A stretch of DNA of 64,000 nucleotides from Podocnemis expansa (Eukaryota; Chordata; Testudines; Podocnemididae): NCBI GenBank assembly GCA_007922195.1, contig ML681967.1, positions 10,316,120 through 10,380,119 on the forward strand, read 5' to 3'. Below the pieces are notes generated by a model. That model had not been told where the DNA came from. It saw only the letters and a list, made by a program, of their open reading frames with translations, and did no database searches. Positions 39,753 through 52,300 of the stretch are shown here, piece by piece. The translations under genes were made by a program, and so were the position numbers. Every line of letters starts with the position of its first letter. Within the stretch, counting starts at the first letter, position 1.

Positions 39753-40953
39753 CTGCTATACAACCTTATCTAGCTTATGCCCACAGTTTAGTTACTAAGA
39801 GCTTTTCATGGAAAGGCTCTCAGGTAACTATGAGTCAGGACCCAAGAAATAAATCACCTGAGGCTGAGCTAGCTGTGCACTGTAAAAGCCAAAGTTACTA
39901 TTCTACAAACATGGTACCAAACCACCAGAGAAAAGTATGTTAAGTATGGTGTGACTTCTCAATAATACAGTGACAGCTCAGTCTATCTTCCAATGATTGT
40001 TGGGGATCCTCAACTGAGGAAAAGGAGGTCTACTCCCTCCCTACACTAGCCCCCTAGTAAGGTGAGAAGCCAAACTTGTTAAGCAAGTAAGTTCCAAGGT
40101 TAAGAAAGGGTTCCCCAAACCGTTGTCTTTGCAGAGTCCACATGTGATGGAGGGTCCTGCCAAAATATCCTACAAGACAGAGGTAAAGCTTGTTCTTGTC
40201 CCACCCTATCACATCAGGCAGGAGATATTGGTTCCTCCCAACCTCCTGGGCCCTTGGCTTCCTGAGGTATGGCTGGTGCAGAAGCATGAGGAGACCTGAT
40301 TCAGTTGCTCTGGCACTACTGGTAGTTGCTAGGTCAATCATAAGTGAAGTCCAGGTTCCCCAGTAGCCCACAATACCATACATTTCAGGCCATTGTGATA
40401 GAGTAGACTAGCCTGCTCTCATTACCCACATGCATTGTTGCTACTGGGGCAGAGGGCTGTAGCCCCCTCTCTAAGCCAGAGCCAACTGCATCCAAACCAG
40501 GACTGGCTGGCAACAACTAGGGTGAGATCAGACCTGAGCTGGCTGTTACCTGCAGCAGATGCTGGTGGGAAGAGCCCAATCTGGCTCCTGAGTCAGGCTG
40601 TGTGCTGGAGGCCCAACCTTTTTTTCAAGGCAGCAGAGCCCCTGCTCATTGCTGCAGAGAAAACCTGCATGAGGTTATCCCACAGTATCATCCAAGACTT
40701 TGGTGACTGAGTGTTTCAGTCAGGGGATGGAGGATTTGCATCCTCCCTGCTGCTAAATGCCTGTAATTACAGCTGTGAGTGGGCTAGTCTAGAGGAAAAA
40801 GGAAACATCCTAGACAGCTATCAGCTCTTCAACCCATGGAACAGGAAGGAAGCAAGTTCTGCTCTGTATCAGGAATTCACTGGTCCACCTATGGTAGAGT
40901 TGGTGCATCACAGCTACCCCATAAAAGAAAGTCATGGTCAGATTCAAGTTAGT
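39753..40953. other. Intergenic, 3' of ZP3 copy B
   Basis: No gene recognised. Confidence 0.3.
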
Positions 40954-40959
40954 TTTATT
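40954..40959 (-). terminator. Poly(A) signal of ZP3 copy B
   Basis: AATAAA on the minus strand, about 30 bp beyond the stop codon. The very short 3' UTR is typical of ZP genes. Confidence 0.7.
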
Positions 40960-40987
40960 TGACTTAGAAGGTACAAGACATGGCAGC

Positions 40988-43900
40988 TCAGGCATGAGAA
41001 CAGCTGCATTTTTTTCTCATGAGTATCCCCAGAGTAACAGAGGCCAGTACAATAGCTGCTGCCATGGAGATCAACCCAGCTGTGGAAGAGAACCCTAGAA
41101 GGATGAAGAATATGTGGTTAGAGTTGGAACCAGGAGTTTTCCCCACTACCTTGTCAGAAATCCAGCTTGGACTGGCTTACTACATCAGTGAAGGCCTTAA
41201 TAGAAGAGAGCAAGGAGTCATGTGGCACTTTAACATTTTTTAAATGAACTTTTGTGGGAGAAGATCCCCATCTTCAAAGCATCTGAAGTGGGAACCTGAC
41301 TTTTTTGCTGGACAGGACTAACCCAGATGCCCTTCTGGGCAAGGAGATAATCTGTAGGTCTATCAAACCAGTGTGGCTGGCCTGTGGTTTGATGTTAGGT
41401 ACATCTAGTGTCTATTGGAAGTGGCTGGAACAGGAGATAGACTTGTAAAAGAAACTAGGAAAAGGTTATAGGCCACAGCTAAGGTATCTTACCCAGCAGG
41501 TGAGGCTCAGGTGGTAGGGGCTGACAGTCAAGACCTTTGTCTAGACAAGGACACTAAGGCCCTCCTTCAGTCTAGTTGACTCATTCCTCCTGGGGGGGGG
41601 GGGGGGTAAAGTCTTACTTATAGGTCCTGCAAGGCTCATTTCTTTGACTTTGTGGAGCAACTTTTCCCAGCCAGCCCAAGGCAAGTTAATTGACAAGAGG
41701 TACTCTGACTTGTTCATGAGTAGAACTAGATACCTTCAGATGTTGCCTTAATTTGATCTTCTGGGAGATCCCTGGATCCTTGATAGGCCTCAGTGATGAT
41801 TAGGGGTCCTACCACAACATCAGCCTCAGCATCTCTTACAAAGGGGTCACCTGTAGGGGGAGAGGAGCTACTCAAGAACCAAAACAGATTAATAAACCCT
41901 ATTTTGGGCAGAACCACCCCCTAGCAATCTGCTGGAGTACATGGGATTTCTTCTTTCTAGGAGTCGGTACAGAACCTACCATGCCTGGAGGCCACCCCTC
42001 TCTGAAAACGCCTCCCTGGCCATCTGTCCAGAGGGCTGACTCTCCCGGACTGCCCAGATAGCTCACAGTTCCCAGTCTCACAGCACCTGCAGATGTCTCT
42101 GGTGCCTTCCACTGGAGTCCAGCTGAACAGGAGAGATATGAAGTAAGACACTGAGCTACTCCTCCCTCCCAGACAGTTCTCAATTCTAGTCTACTCACAC
42201 ATTGCCAGCTTTGTTGAAGGAACAAGCCTTGTTCAAGGGATCTGGTGCTTGCTCAGCTGCTGTGACTTTCAGATGACAGGTGATATAGATCTGGAGGAGA
42301 AGCAGGAAGAGTCAGGACCACTCCAGCCAATGCTACCCAACACCTGCTTAGCCTGGGGACATGACTGGAGAAGTAGTCTGGGAGCTCACCAAGTTCCTGG
42401 CATCTCCTGCAAACCTGAACACATCCACTGTGAACTGCAGTGTGTCCTGCCTGGGTCTGGGGGAAATGAAGGCTGAGGTGGTGTCATCTGATCGCCCATC
42501 CACCAGACATCTGGACACAGAAGCCAAAGGTCAGCAAAAATCCCTGCTCAGTCTTGTTTCACCCTAGAAAGGGCTCCCAGCTCTTACCCATTGAAGTCAA
42601 TAATAGCATAGCGGGGAGACGAGTCCCTGTCTGGAGTCAAGGTGGCCACACAGCTGTCCACAAAGAGCCTCAAAGCCACATGGTTCCCAGTACTGACATC
42701 AGCTTGGAGATGCATGACATCTCCTAGCTGGAATCCATTGGAGGGTCTCTCAGCACTCCAGTCATCTGGAAGGGGGGGAAAAAAAATCAGTGACTGGGAC
42801 AGTCAGGCTGGGGCTGGTCAGGGCTCCTTTGAGGGGTCCTGCCACCTACCATTCATTAGGCGCAAGGAGAAACCCAGCCTCTCTTCTACAGACAGGGTAG
42901 AGCTGAAGGGAGACCATGTTGGTTTGATGGCTTTACTGCTCACGTTGTCCTTCCTGAGAAAGGAACAAACCCCAGTTACTGAGCCAGCTGTCAGAATGGG
43001 AACCAAATGTGGGGATGGGACCTGAGCACCTCAGACACTGACCTGGGATAATGACATTCAATAGGAATTACAGCTGGATTGGTTCTGAGGATCACTGGGT
43101 TTCTGGCAGGTGTGGGGTTATAATTCAGGCTGGTGCTGTAAACCAGGGAGTCTGGGGTCATCTGGGAAGCAACATTGTAACTATTAAGAGCAAGTATTTC
43201 AACTGAAGACTATTGATATTACATTTAAGACTGTTCTAAAGCCCACACAATGTGCTAATGCCTTCTAAGTACACAGCTACCAAGACATCAGTTTACAAAG
43301 AACAGAAGAGAAGATGAAAGTGATTCCTAAACTCATTTTACTGGAGCAGCTAAAAGAATATGGGAGCTACAGTGTCATCTTTTGCACCACTCTTCACTAC
43401 TTTCCCCTTATCTATTTTGAGGTAAGTGCCTTACAGTAAACATCCACATATAAAACTTACTCTGCTGTCCAGGACAAAGCTACCAGGCTATAGAAGTCTT
43501 TCCAGCTGCCCCCCCCCCTTCCCTTCTATGGGCTTTGTCAGGCTCACACAGATCAGTATGTTCAGTTGCACATCACAGCACTGCCAAGTGGCATTCCCCA
43601 GCTTCCATTGACCACTGGTCAAGTCACCATATCTCCTGTCCCACATGTACTCTAACCTGGTATCAGAACAGGCTCTGCAATAGTCTAACAGTAGAAAGAG
43701 ACTGACAAGTAGGAAAAGCACCCACAAGAGATAACTAGTAGGTTAGTGACTGAGCTAACAACTCACTCTACATTTTTACTCTTTTTTAATCACAAAAAAG
43801 GAACCCCCAGCTTATGGGAACCTTCCTTACCTGCAAAGTGCTGCCACATTCATGGAGCCCAGCCACAAAAGTCACTGTGTTCTCTGCAGGATTCAGGGCT

Positions 43901-44244
43901 GTGTGTTGGCAGGCAGCAGGGCCAAGGCTCAAGTCAGCAGCTTTGACAAGTTTCCCTGTCCCAAACAGATCCCTGTGCACAGTGATCACCATCTGAGCCT
44001 CCTCACACTGCACAGTGACAGGCTGCAGCAAGGACACAGCCCTGAGCTGGGAATCATCAACCCGAGCCCAGGGGTAGGGCTGGGCAAGAAAGGGTACATG
44101 GGCTGGTCTCCAAGGGGGAACAGCCCTAGGGGTGGGTCTCCAGAAAGCTGAATCTCTTCTAGAGAAATCCCAGGGATTGTAACAGGCCACCCCACTGACC
44201 ACCCAGCAGAGCAGAGCAAAGCTCAGACTAGCTGTATGTCCCAT
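40988..44244 (-). CDS. ZP3: Zona pellucida sperm-binding protein 3-like, copy B; intact
   Basis: Nine coding exons: 43831-44244, 43043-43161, 42850-42953, 42588-42765, 42390-42510, 42199-42290, 41980-42122, 41734-41850, 40988-41094. Splice sites are GT/AG, phases agree, total 1395 nt, 464 residues. Signal peptide about 1-20 ([10 protein letters not shown]). ZP-N cysteines 80, 112, 133, 174 in QCEEAQ, AACQHT, LHECG, IECHY. N-glycosylation sequon NVS at 181. ZP-C with [22 protein letters not shown] and a CCETGNC cluster near 354-362. Convertase-type site RFQR at 381-384, then the external hydrophobic patch DVVVGPLII in exon 8. The membrane anchor is in exon 9 (about 436-455), ending in the basic tail [10 protein letters not shown]. 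These are the parts needed for secretion, cleavage and filament assembly in the egg coat. Intron 8 contains a palindromic repeat. The ATG at 44244 was preferred over upstream in-frame ATGs lying at or before the predicted cap site. Confidence 0.93.
41205..41342 (+). repeat. Palindromic repeat copy in intron 8 of ZP3 copy B
   Basis: GCAAGGAGTCATGTGGCACT at the left, AACTTTTGTGGGAGAAGATC in the middle, and the fixed end GGACTAACCCAGATGCCCTT at the right. The left end is truncated. Confidence 0.6.
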
Positions 44245-44297
44245 CCTGCCTGTCTGCAGCAAACCCAGCATAGAGAGACACAGCACCACCAGGGCTC

Positions 44298-44329
44298 TTT
44301 ATACCCTGCACCAAGCCAGCTCCCAGGTG
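44298..44329 (-). promoter_or_regulatory. Copy B core promoter: TATA box and E-box
   Basis: TATAAA at 44298-44303; E-box CAGGTG on the plus strand (CACCTG on the gene strand) at 44324-44329, 21 bp upstream. The surrounding ~150 bp resembles the promoters of copies A and C. Confidence 0.7.
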
Positions 44330-44449
44330 ACCCAGGCAATTAACACTCTCTTTTAGATTGCAGGCAGGTGGAGCCCAATCACACCCACTGCCCGTTCCCT
44401 GGAGCAGGGAAATGGTAGGACCTACAGGAATCAGTCCCATCTGTCGGTC

Positions 44450-47400
44450 AGTTCATCCCATGTACTGTGGGAGATTGTCATGTTTCATTCAAGGAGAATC
44501 TCAAGTGCTTGGCTGTGGCTGTGAAGAGTCGGCTGTACTCAACCTGTGTCACTGTCAGTCACTTCTGAAGGGGATATTTATTCTGGAATGGGGATAGCTG
44601 CATCATGGTTAAGTTTGTGACATCATCTCTGTTTAAATTCACGAACTCTGAATTTTGCCTTTTATCTGGACTCAGCATAGTCAAATCAGCTCCCAAACCA
44701 GTAGTGTAGGGCAAGGCCCGAGGTGCATTTTGTGACCCCAGCTTGAGTTCATTTGACAGAAGGGTTTTCATGACATTGCTCTCCCAAATGGCCTTGTTTT
44801 AAATTTTGAGTCTCCTGACTGAACATTCTTATTGTGATATCTTTGCACAGCTAGGAACAGATCAGGGATCCATGTGAAGTGGAGCTCATGTGACTACCCC
44901 TGCTGAGGGCTAGTGACCAGCACAAAAAACAAGTTCTAATACTTAGCCAAAAGAACTCTGTCTGATTTATGGTTCTGGGGAAAGGCCCAGGAGTTTGCTG
45001 TGAGCCATGCATGCTGTGCCTGTATGTACAAATAAATGCAGACTTCTTGTTCAACCAGAATACCCAGCCACTGGGACATTGCACTTGGCTGGGAATTGGG
45101 ACCCAGCTCTTTACTGGCATTTAGGATGAATGGCCCACTGGGAGTGCAAATACATTGGAAGAACTGAGCCCAGTTCTAGAATCATCTGATCCAGAGATGG
45201 CTGTTAATATTTATGTGTAACCCCAAGCTCCTGTAAGCTTCCTATCTATACACTAGGGGAGACACCTCATTTGCCGCTAAGTTACAGGTAAGGTCACTGG
45301 GATGCTGCGCAATGGTCCTCTTGTGAAAGGTGACAATAAATATCCAGGTCATTAATATAACAGACTTAAAGGTCATCCACTGAGCCATTCTGGCATTTGA
45401 AGTCTATAGCTACAGCCCTAACCACGAGAGAGCACTTCCTTCCCAGGCACAGGAACAGCTTTAATCTGTTGCTAACAAACCATTGATAAGGCCACTTACC
45501 AGCTGAATTAGATGAACAGGGACTAGTTCTGAAGTGCCTACATTCAACTCTGATGTTGGCTGAGCATTTTATGGTTCCACACAAAATTAATTTCTCCTAA
45601 GGTACTTCAGGGAATGTTGCAGCTGAATTTCTCCTTCAAACCAAGTTTTGCATCTTTTTTCCCAGATAACTGGCATGAGAATTTCAGTAGGTAGTCACTG
45701 ACTTTGGCCCTGTCACTGTGCCTCAGTTGCCCTGTGTGACATGAGTACTCCCCTCCCTAACTCCGGTTTTGGGTTGATAAAAGCAGTCGGGTTCAGGAGG
45801 CAGAGTGGTGGAATATCAATGACTGTCAGCTGACCAGAGGGGAACATTCAGCAGAGGGGCCCAGATCTGTGTTGAAAGCTTTAAAAAAATGAAGGGAGAG
45901 TTAAAACTGTCCTAGAGCCAGTGACCAGTATCTCAGCAGCATCAGGGCTGGTGGGGCTAGGAGAAAAGAGGGACCAAGGAGCTGTTAGGGGAAAAAGCCA
46001 GTGCTGCTCTTTCAAGGGCAGGATGTGTATAAACCCCTGCTGGTGACCTTCATTCACGTGACTGAAGCACTGGGGTTGACCTAACCAGCTCAGGGTGCAA
46101 TTCCTGACTTTGCTTATAACCACATCACTCAGCTCCTCTCTACCTCAGTTTCCACATTAGCTGTCAGGATGTCTTCACTTTTGTCAGCATGTTGTCCATA
46201 TAGCATGATGTTGGGATAAAACCAGCTGTGGCTATGCTTATGAGCCATGTTCAGTTTTAGGGATGCTAGGGCACAGCAGCCCTTCTAAACCTCAAGGACC
46301 TTAAGGAGTGAAAACCTTGGCAGCCAGGCCAAAGGCAGGGGTGTGAGCAGTATTCTCCCCAGGACTGGAGATTAGGGGTATATAAGGGTGCTCACTAAAC
46401 TGGTGTAACACTATTACTAGCTGACAACTGGGGGGATATTGGGAAATTCAGAGGGGCATAGGGAGGGTGTAGAGGGGGTGTTAGGGAAATCCCTGGGTGT
46501 TAGTCTTGATTCAAGAACCTCCACTAACAGCAAATCCACAGCAGGCCTTACCAAACTCCCAGTGGACTGTATGCTCATGGCAGTAACAGTGGGCATCCTC
46601 TACTCCCAACTGGTAGAGTTACTCCTGCCTTTGATAGGTGGCCTTGTGTCCCCCATCCTCCTGCAGCTGTACCCCTAATTTAAAGAAGCCTAGTGCCATT
46701 GGCAGTATCAGCAAAAGCTGTCTCAGTAACTCAGTTTTACCTAGAGCAACACAGCCTTGGTAGTGACCCCCTGAGAAAGGTGGAATGGGACAGAGTTGGG
46801 AGGAAGTGAGGCTGCCCCAGCTGGGCAGAAGCCAAGAGTAAAGGGGGTCTGTGTGCACAGTGCAGTGCAGCTAGCCAGGCCAGGTGGTCCTGTACAGTAG
46901 GTTGATGGGAAAGAATGCAGGAGGTGCTGCTCCTGGTGCCCCTCAGCACCCCCTCTCCCTAGATGTGAAGGGCTGGCACAGCCCCTCCTTTCCCAGGGTG
47001 GGAGGATGCTGTCCCCTAGCATCAGAGCTGGCAGCAGCAGGTAAATGTGGAGGGTATGGTGTCTGTCCCACTCTGGTCCTTCTCAGGAAGGCATAGGTGC
47101 AAGGGGATGCCCCCTCAGCACTCCCCTTCCACATCATAAAAGGCTAGTCTGGCTCTTCTCCTAGCTAGGGGGTGAGGCTGCCCCATGATAGCCAGAGTCA
47201 GGCTGCAGGGAGAGAGGGAGGCATTGTGCATGTAAGGAGGAGAAGGTAACAGCAGAGCCAAGCCTGTATCTGCATCTCCAAACTTCTAGTTCCCCTACCA
47301 TGTAGGGCTGCCTTCCCCAAGGCAGTGGGGGTGGCACTGGGGCACCTCCTCTACCCTCCATGGGGGTATGTGTGCACAAATGTAGGCTTGGCCTCTAGTG

Positions 47401-49320
47401 ACTCTTCAGGATGCTACTGAATCCTGCAGAGATTTTGAGAAGAGACAGGAAAGGATTATTTTCTATCTTCAACTCCTTTTCCAGACAGGAGTATACTTCA
47501 TTGCTCTAGCATCTTCCACACCATCCACCCCATCTGCAAGGTTCCTGCTCAAGCCTGGCTCTGTACCCTCCCATACCAGCTTTCTAGACACAGGTTACTG
47601 TAATAGGTCTTTTCTAGACGAGTACACATTGGAAGGTAGCAGCTGGTAGGGTAGTCACAGTACAACTTCAGTGAGGGGTAGGGAGCAGCATGGTTTTCTA
47701 GTCACTATTATAGAAGGTTGTTTTAAAAATGCATTTGCAAGGCCCCACTACAGCAAGCCCATGACCAGACTTATTAACACATGCATGGGAACCCAGGTCA
47801 AACCAGGGAACAGTTTAGCCTTGAGCATATAGTTCCACTAGACCAGAAAAGGGGTCCCCTCCTGATGGGAGAGGTAGATTTGCACTACTGTCAAGCAACT
47901 TGGCAGGTAGGGCATTTTGCAAGGCTAGTTGCCCTCAAAGATGCACTTCAAGTACTAATTTGAGGGACCCCAGAACCTTCCTAGCCTCTAAGTCCCCTTT
48001 GTGCATTGTCCAGACACCTTCAAGCATGTGTGGGCCTGATTTTCCTAGAGTCTGGGCCCTGGAACTTGTGGGGGACAAATTAATCAGGGCTCTCAACCTG
48101 GAAAGAGACCACCGATCCTCCCCAGTGATGAAGGCCCGTTCCCAGCTGAGACTCAAATTAGCAGAGAATGAGGTGTGGTTTAGGATTTATTATTCAGCTG
48201 AATAACAAAAGGAACTGCATCAGAGGGCAGCAAAGAAGTGCTAGCCCCTCTGAGCAGGCCCCCCCAAGTGCAAGAGAGCCCTGAGGGGCAGCATCACAAC
48301 ACTTTTATCCAGTACAGTATGATAGTGCTATGATAATGCTTACATGATTGACAATGTTTTAGAGACCCTTATATGGTTACATCAACATTAAATACATATT
48401 AATGATTAAAGAATGCATATAATTATCCCCACCTCTGTTTACTGTTGAGATCATTTGCATTATCCTGGGCAGCCGCAGTACCTGCAAACTCATTAATTTC
48501 TGCCTAGAGATGCTGACCTTACATTCTTGTGAGGCTATGGTGCCAAGAAGGGTGAGCAGGAGATAGGAGGTAATACTCCCTTTTCAGTTAGAACAAAGAC
48601 TGACAGTCTAGCTTACATTCCTTGTCCAGATGGTCAGGAGAAAAAGCATGAGAAAGGGGAGATAACACACTTTAACTATTAATTCTAGGCCGCTTGTTAA
48701 AAGAAACTTAGATACATGACTTGCCAGAGAAACGACCCCACTACCATAGCAACCCACAGCTCCAACGAGGCCTACACTTCAGCACCTTTCTCACTGTCCT
48801 ACAGAAGAGATTACATATAATTTTTCTTACAAACTCTAGCCCAGAGTTGTGGGCCCACAACTGCATTCTGGGATGTTCTGGCTTGGTTTCAGGCCTGAAG
48901 TTACACATGAGACAGTGAAGTGGTATGCCTCCCCCCACATTTTAGCATGGGCTTGTCTCCAAGGTAGGCTTGGATCTGCCAGTGAAGCATAACCATGGTT
49001 TAAAGCTAGACTGGTGGAAGCAGGTTTGAGTCACAAATTGGAATCTGGTGGCACTAGTGCTTCAACTGGCAATGCTGAATCTTGGTTGCAGGGGATGGCA
49101 TGGCTGGGAGACTGTTCTCATTTAGAAGAGGGCTAAAAGCAGAAGGCAAGATCCTCCCAGGAGGACATCTGAAAGAATACCTGACCCTGAGTTATTTTAG
49201 TAGGCACCGAGAAGTTTGTTCCGAGAAAACCTGCTGACTGCCCTGGTCCAGTTCTCTCCCTACCCCCCTCAAAAAAAATGCTTGCACCCAATAAAACATC
49301 AGTGCTGACCAGACTCAAGT
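44450..49320. other. Intergenic between ZP3 copies B and C
   Basis: About 4.9 kb with no recognisable gene. A weak MIR-like piece lies near 46090-46160. Moderately long open frames (for example 47398-47649, 46439-46678) have no known domains and no splice context. Confidence 0.35.
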
Positions 49321-49328
49321 TTGAGAGG

Positions 49329-49334
49329 TTTATT
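49329..49334 (-). terminator. Poly(A) signal of ZP3 copy C
   Basis: AATAAA on the minus strand, about 23 bp beyond the stop codon at 49357. Confidence 0.7.
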
Positions 49335-49356
49335 TCACATGACAAAGAGGTACAAG

Positions 49357-52300
49357 TCACAGGACACCACCCCTGCCACAGCTGTTTTTGTAGATGAAGC
49401 AGATCAGAGTTATGGATGCCAGAGCTATGAGAGCAGCCACCAGGCTCAGTCCAAGCACCAAACCTGAAGTCCCTTCTGCACCTATAGGAAAGGTCTATCA
49501 TTAGAATGGAAGCTAGGAGCTTTTCCAGCTTTAGTTAAGTTAGTGGTGAGGGTTTGCATCATGTTAGAAACAGTTATTCTACATTTGACTTATTGTCCAT
49601 CAACAATTTTGGTTATTTCAGTGGCCCTTCAGTCTGTCAAGTTCATTTGAATGATCTTGTCCTCTAGAGTCTTCAACATCCCTCCCAGCTTGGCATCATG
49701 CAAATACTTGATCACTCTCCACTCTTATCTAAGTTCTTAATTATAATGTTAGTTGGTAAATGCCAGCATGGATCCCCTAAACACACCCTCCCAGGCTGAG
49801 TACATCATTGTTAACCAGAATACAATCCTTTGACCACCTGTGCATGCTGCTTCAGTAGTTTTAGAAGCTTTTGATTGCTATATATTTGGTGGCAGGCAGG
49901 GCCCTACAGGACATGGCAGCCCACCTCACCCTCCTAGGGAAAACCTAGCTCCTGTCCTGGCTCTCCACAATGCTTACTGCTGCATGGTGACAGGTATCCT
50001 GATCAGTGTTTCCTCAACCACTGTATCTAGACTGCATTCCCTTCATAAATGAAGGAAAGTGTTTTTCCAGGCCAGAAAGGCTGTCATGAGGAATTTGAGT
50101 TGTGCCAAACCAGCCTGTTCTTGATAAATCCATGCTGGCTGCACCTTTGAACCTTAGTGTAAGCACCTACACAATAAGCTAGTACCAGGAAAGGTATGGC
50201 ACAAGTTAAATGGACATCTGACTTCCTAGATCTTCTGCCTTCCTTTAAGAGGTGTACCATGCTCACTCCCCAGTCCTCATGGGGAAAGGATGGAGGTCCC
50301 AGAGTTCTTAGTAAGTACTAACTAAGAGTTCAGAGATTGCTTCAGCTAGTTCTTTAGCATGACTCATCAGGCCTTACCAGCCTGAGCTTGTCTCAAGTAT
50401 TCTTTATCCTGTTCTTGACCTATTTTAGGTTGTGTTCCCTTCACCTTATTAGTTACACTGAGTAAGTCACTGGTAGCCTAATGGATGGCTAAAGCAAAAT
50501 AGACACTAGACATCCCAGCCATCACCTCCCCATCAAGTAAGGAGCTCCACTTGCCTTAACCTTGCCCTAAAGCAGTGTTTGTAATACCCAGTACAGGTCA
50601 ACTGATGGTGCCTTTTGTCCCCCACATGCCTGTGCTATTTTGTACTCCTAAAGTAGGAAGTTCCCACTTTGTGGAAACATGAATTGCTGGAGGCCATTAA
50701 AGAGCTCCTGATGCAGCCATATTCACCTCTTAGCCTGCAGTTCTGCCTTTAGTATTTCCTCCTTATGAAACTGCTGGGTCCACTGAGTTTATTCCCCCTT
50801 TTCATCTACCTATAGCACCTTCCCCAGCAGTCTTAAAGTCTGCTCTTTTGGAAGCCCATAGTCTTTTTTTTGGGATTCTTTGGCTTGTGAAAGATTTCAT
50901 GATTACTTTCACTTCGATTGCCTTCAGATCAGATGTATTAATTCCTCTGAAGAGCTTGTTGAAAGAATTATGTCTGGTTAGTCTACTACAAAGCATGTTA
51001 GTTTCTCCTCACCCCATTACCAGAAGATGGTATCCTAGAAATTCCCCATCAAGATTTCTTTACTGATTAGAGTCTAGAGAGTAAACTTTTCACCTTGAGA
51101 ATCTTTAGGCAGACCCCCCTTCTGGGTCTTTGGACATGCATCTATTCTGATCTACTCTAGAAGGCCTCTAAATCTCATGTCCTTTTTAGAGAAATTGTAT
51201 CCATTTGTACCAATATTGCACCCATAGTATTTATCCCACCAATTTGATAAAATGGTGTAGCTCATGTACCAATATTTCTAGTTTTGTTCATTAGGAGTCC
51301 AATGAGTATGAAGATTGATATCCAAGACATTGATCAAGTTTTCCCCTATCACCCTTTTGTCTTTCCATGTTCCCTCCTAGATCTAGCCCTCCATTAATGT
51401 CACTTTTGGTTGTGTTTTGTCATGACTGTCTGATAAGGCAATAAGTGCTCCTTGCTAGACAAGGCACCTTGATTACAGCAGTCTCAGGCCAATCAGTGCT
51501 TTAACCCAGCAGCTGAGCCAGGCTTCTCCTGCTGGGAGTCGGGAGTGCCTTGCAGGCTGGAACAACTAGAACCCAGAGTGTTACCTTCCCCATCCTCCCC
51601 ACTAGTCCAATAGGTTTGTCCTTCCTGCCCCAGTGAGCTTATTACTCAGTATCCCCTTGCCATAGCAGCCATGCAGTTGCAAAAAAAAGAGTTTCTTCAA
51701 CAGTCAGTGCCCTTAAACTGTTACCTGGTGATGCTGTCCTCCCTACATCCATTTGTTCTTCCATGAGATTCCAGGATCCTTGATAGGCATCCAGGATGAT
51801 TAAGGGTCCTACCACAACCTCAGTTTCCTTCACCAAGGAATCTGTGTGGAGAAATATTACTGTGCATAATCAAAGAGCAACATTTTGCAAGACCACATCC
51901 ATACAGGGGCAACTCAGCTAGAGGAACCCCTCTATTAAGAGGGACATAACACACATGCTCCCAATTATATAGCTCTTACCTTGCCTGGAGGCTGCATTTC
52001 TCTGGAAGCGCCTCCCAGGCCATCTGTCCATGGGCCTCACTCTCCCAGACTGTTCAAACAGCTCACAGTTCCCAGTCTCACAGCACCTGCAGATGTCTCT
52101 GGTGCCTTCCACTGGAGTCCAGCTGAACAGGAGAGATATGAAGTAAGACACTGTCTAAGCTACTCTTCCCCCTCTCCACCCCCAGAGGGTTCAATTCTAG
52201 CCACTCACATGTTGCCAGCTTTGTTGAAGGAACAAGCCTTGTTCAAGGGATCTGGTGCTTGCTCAACTGCTGTGACTTTCAGATGACAGGTGATATAGAT

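Noticed and set aside
46439..47649. Several open frames between ZP3 copies B and C as a possible fourth gene
   Set aside because: None carries a recognisable domain, paired splice sites or similarity to ZP3.
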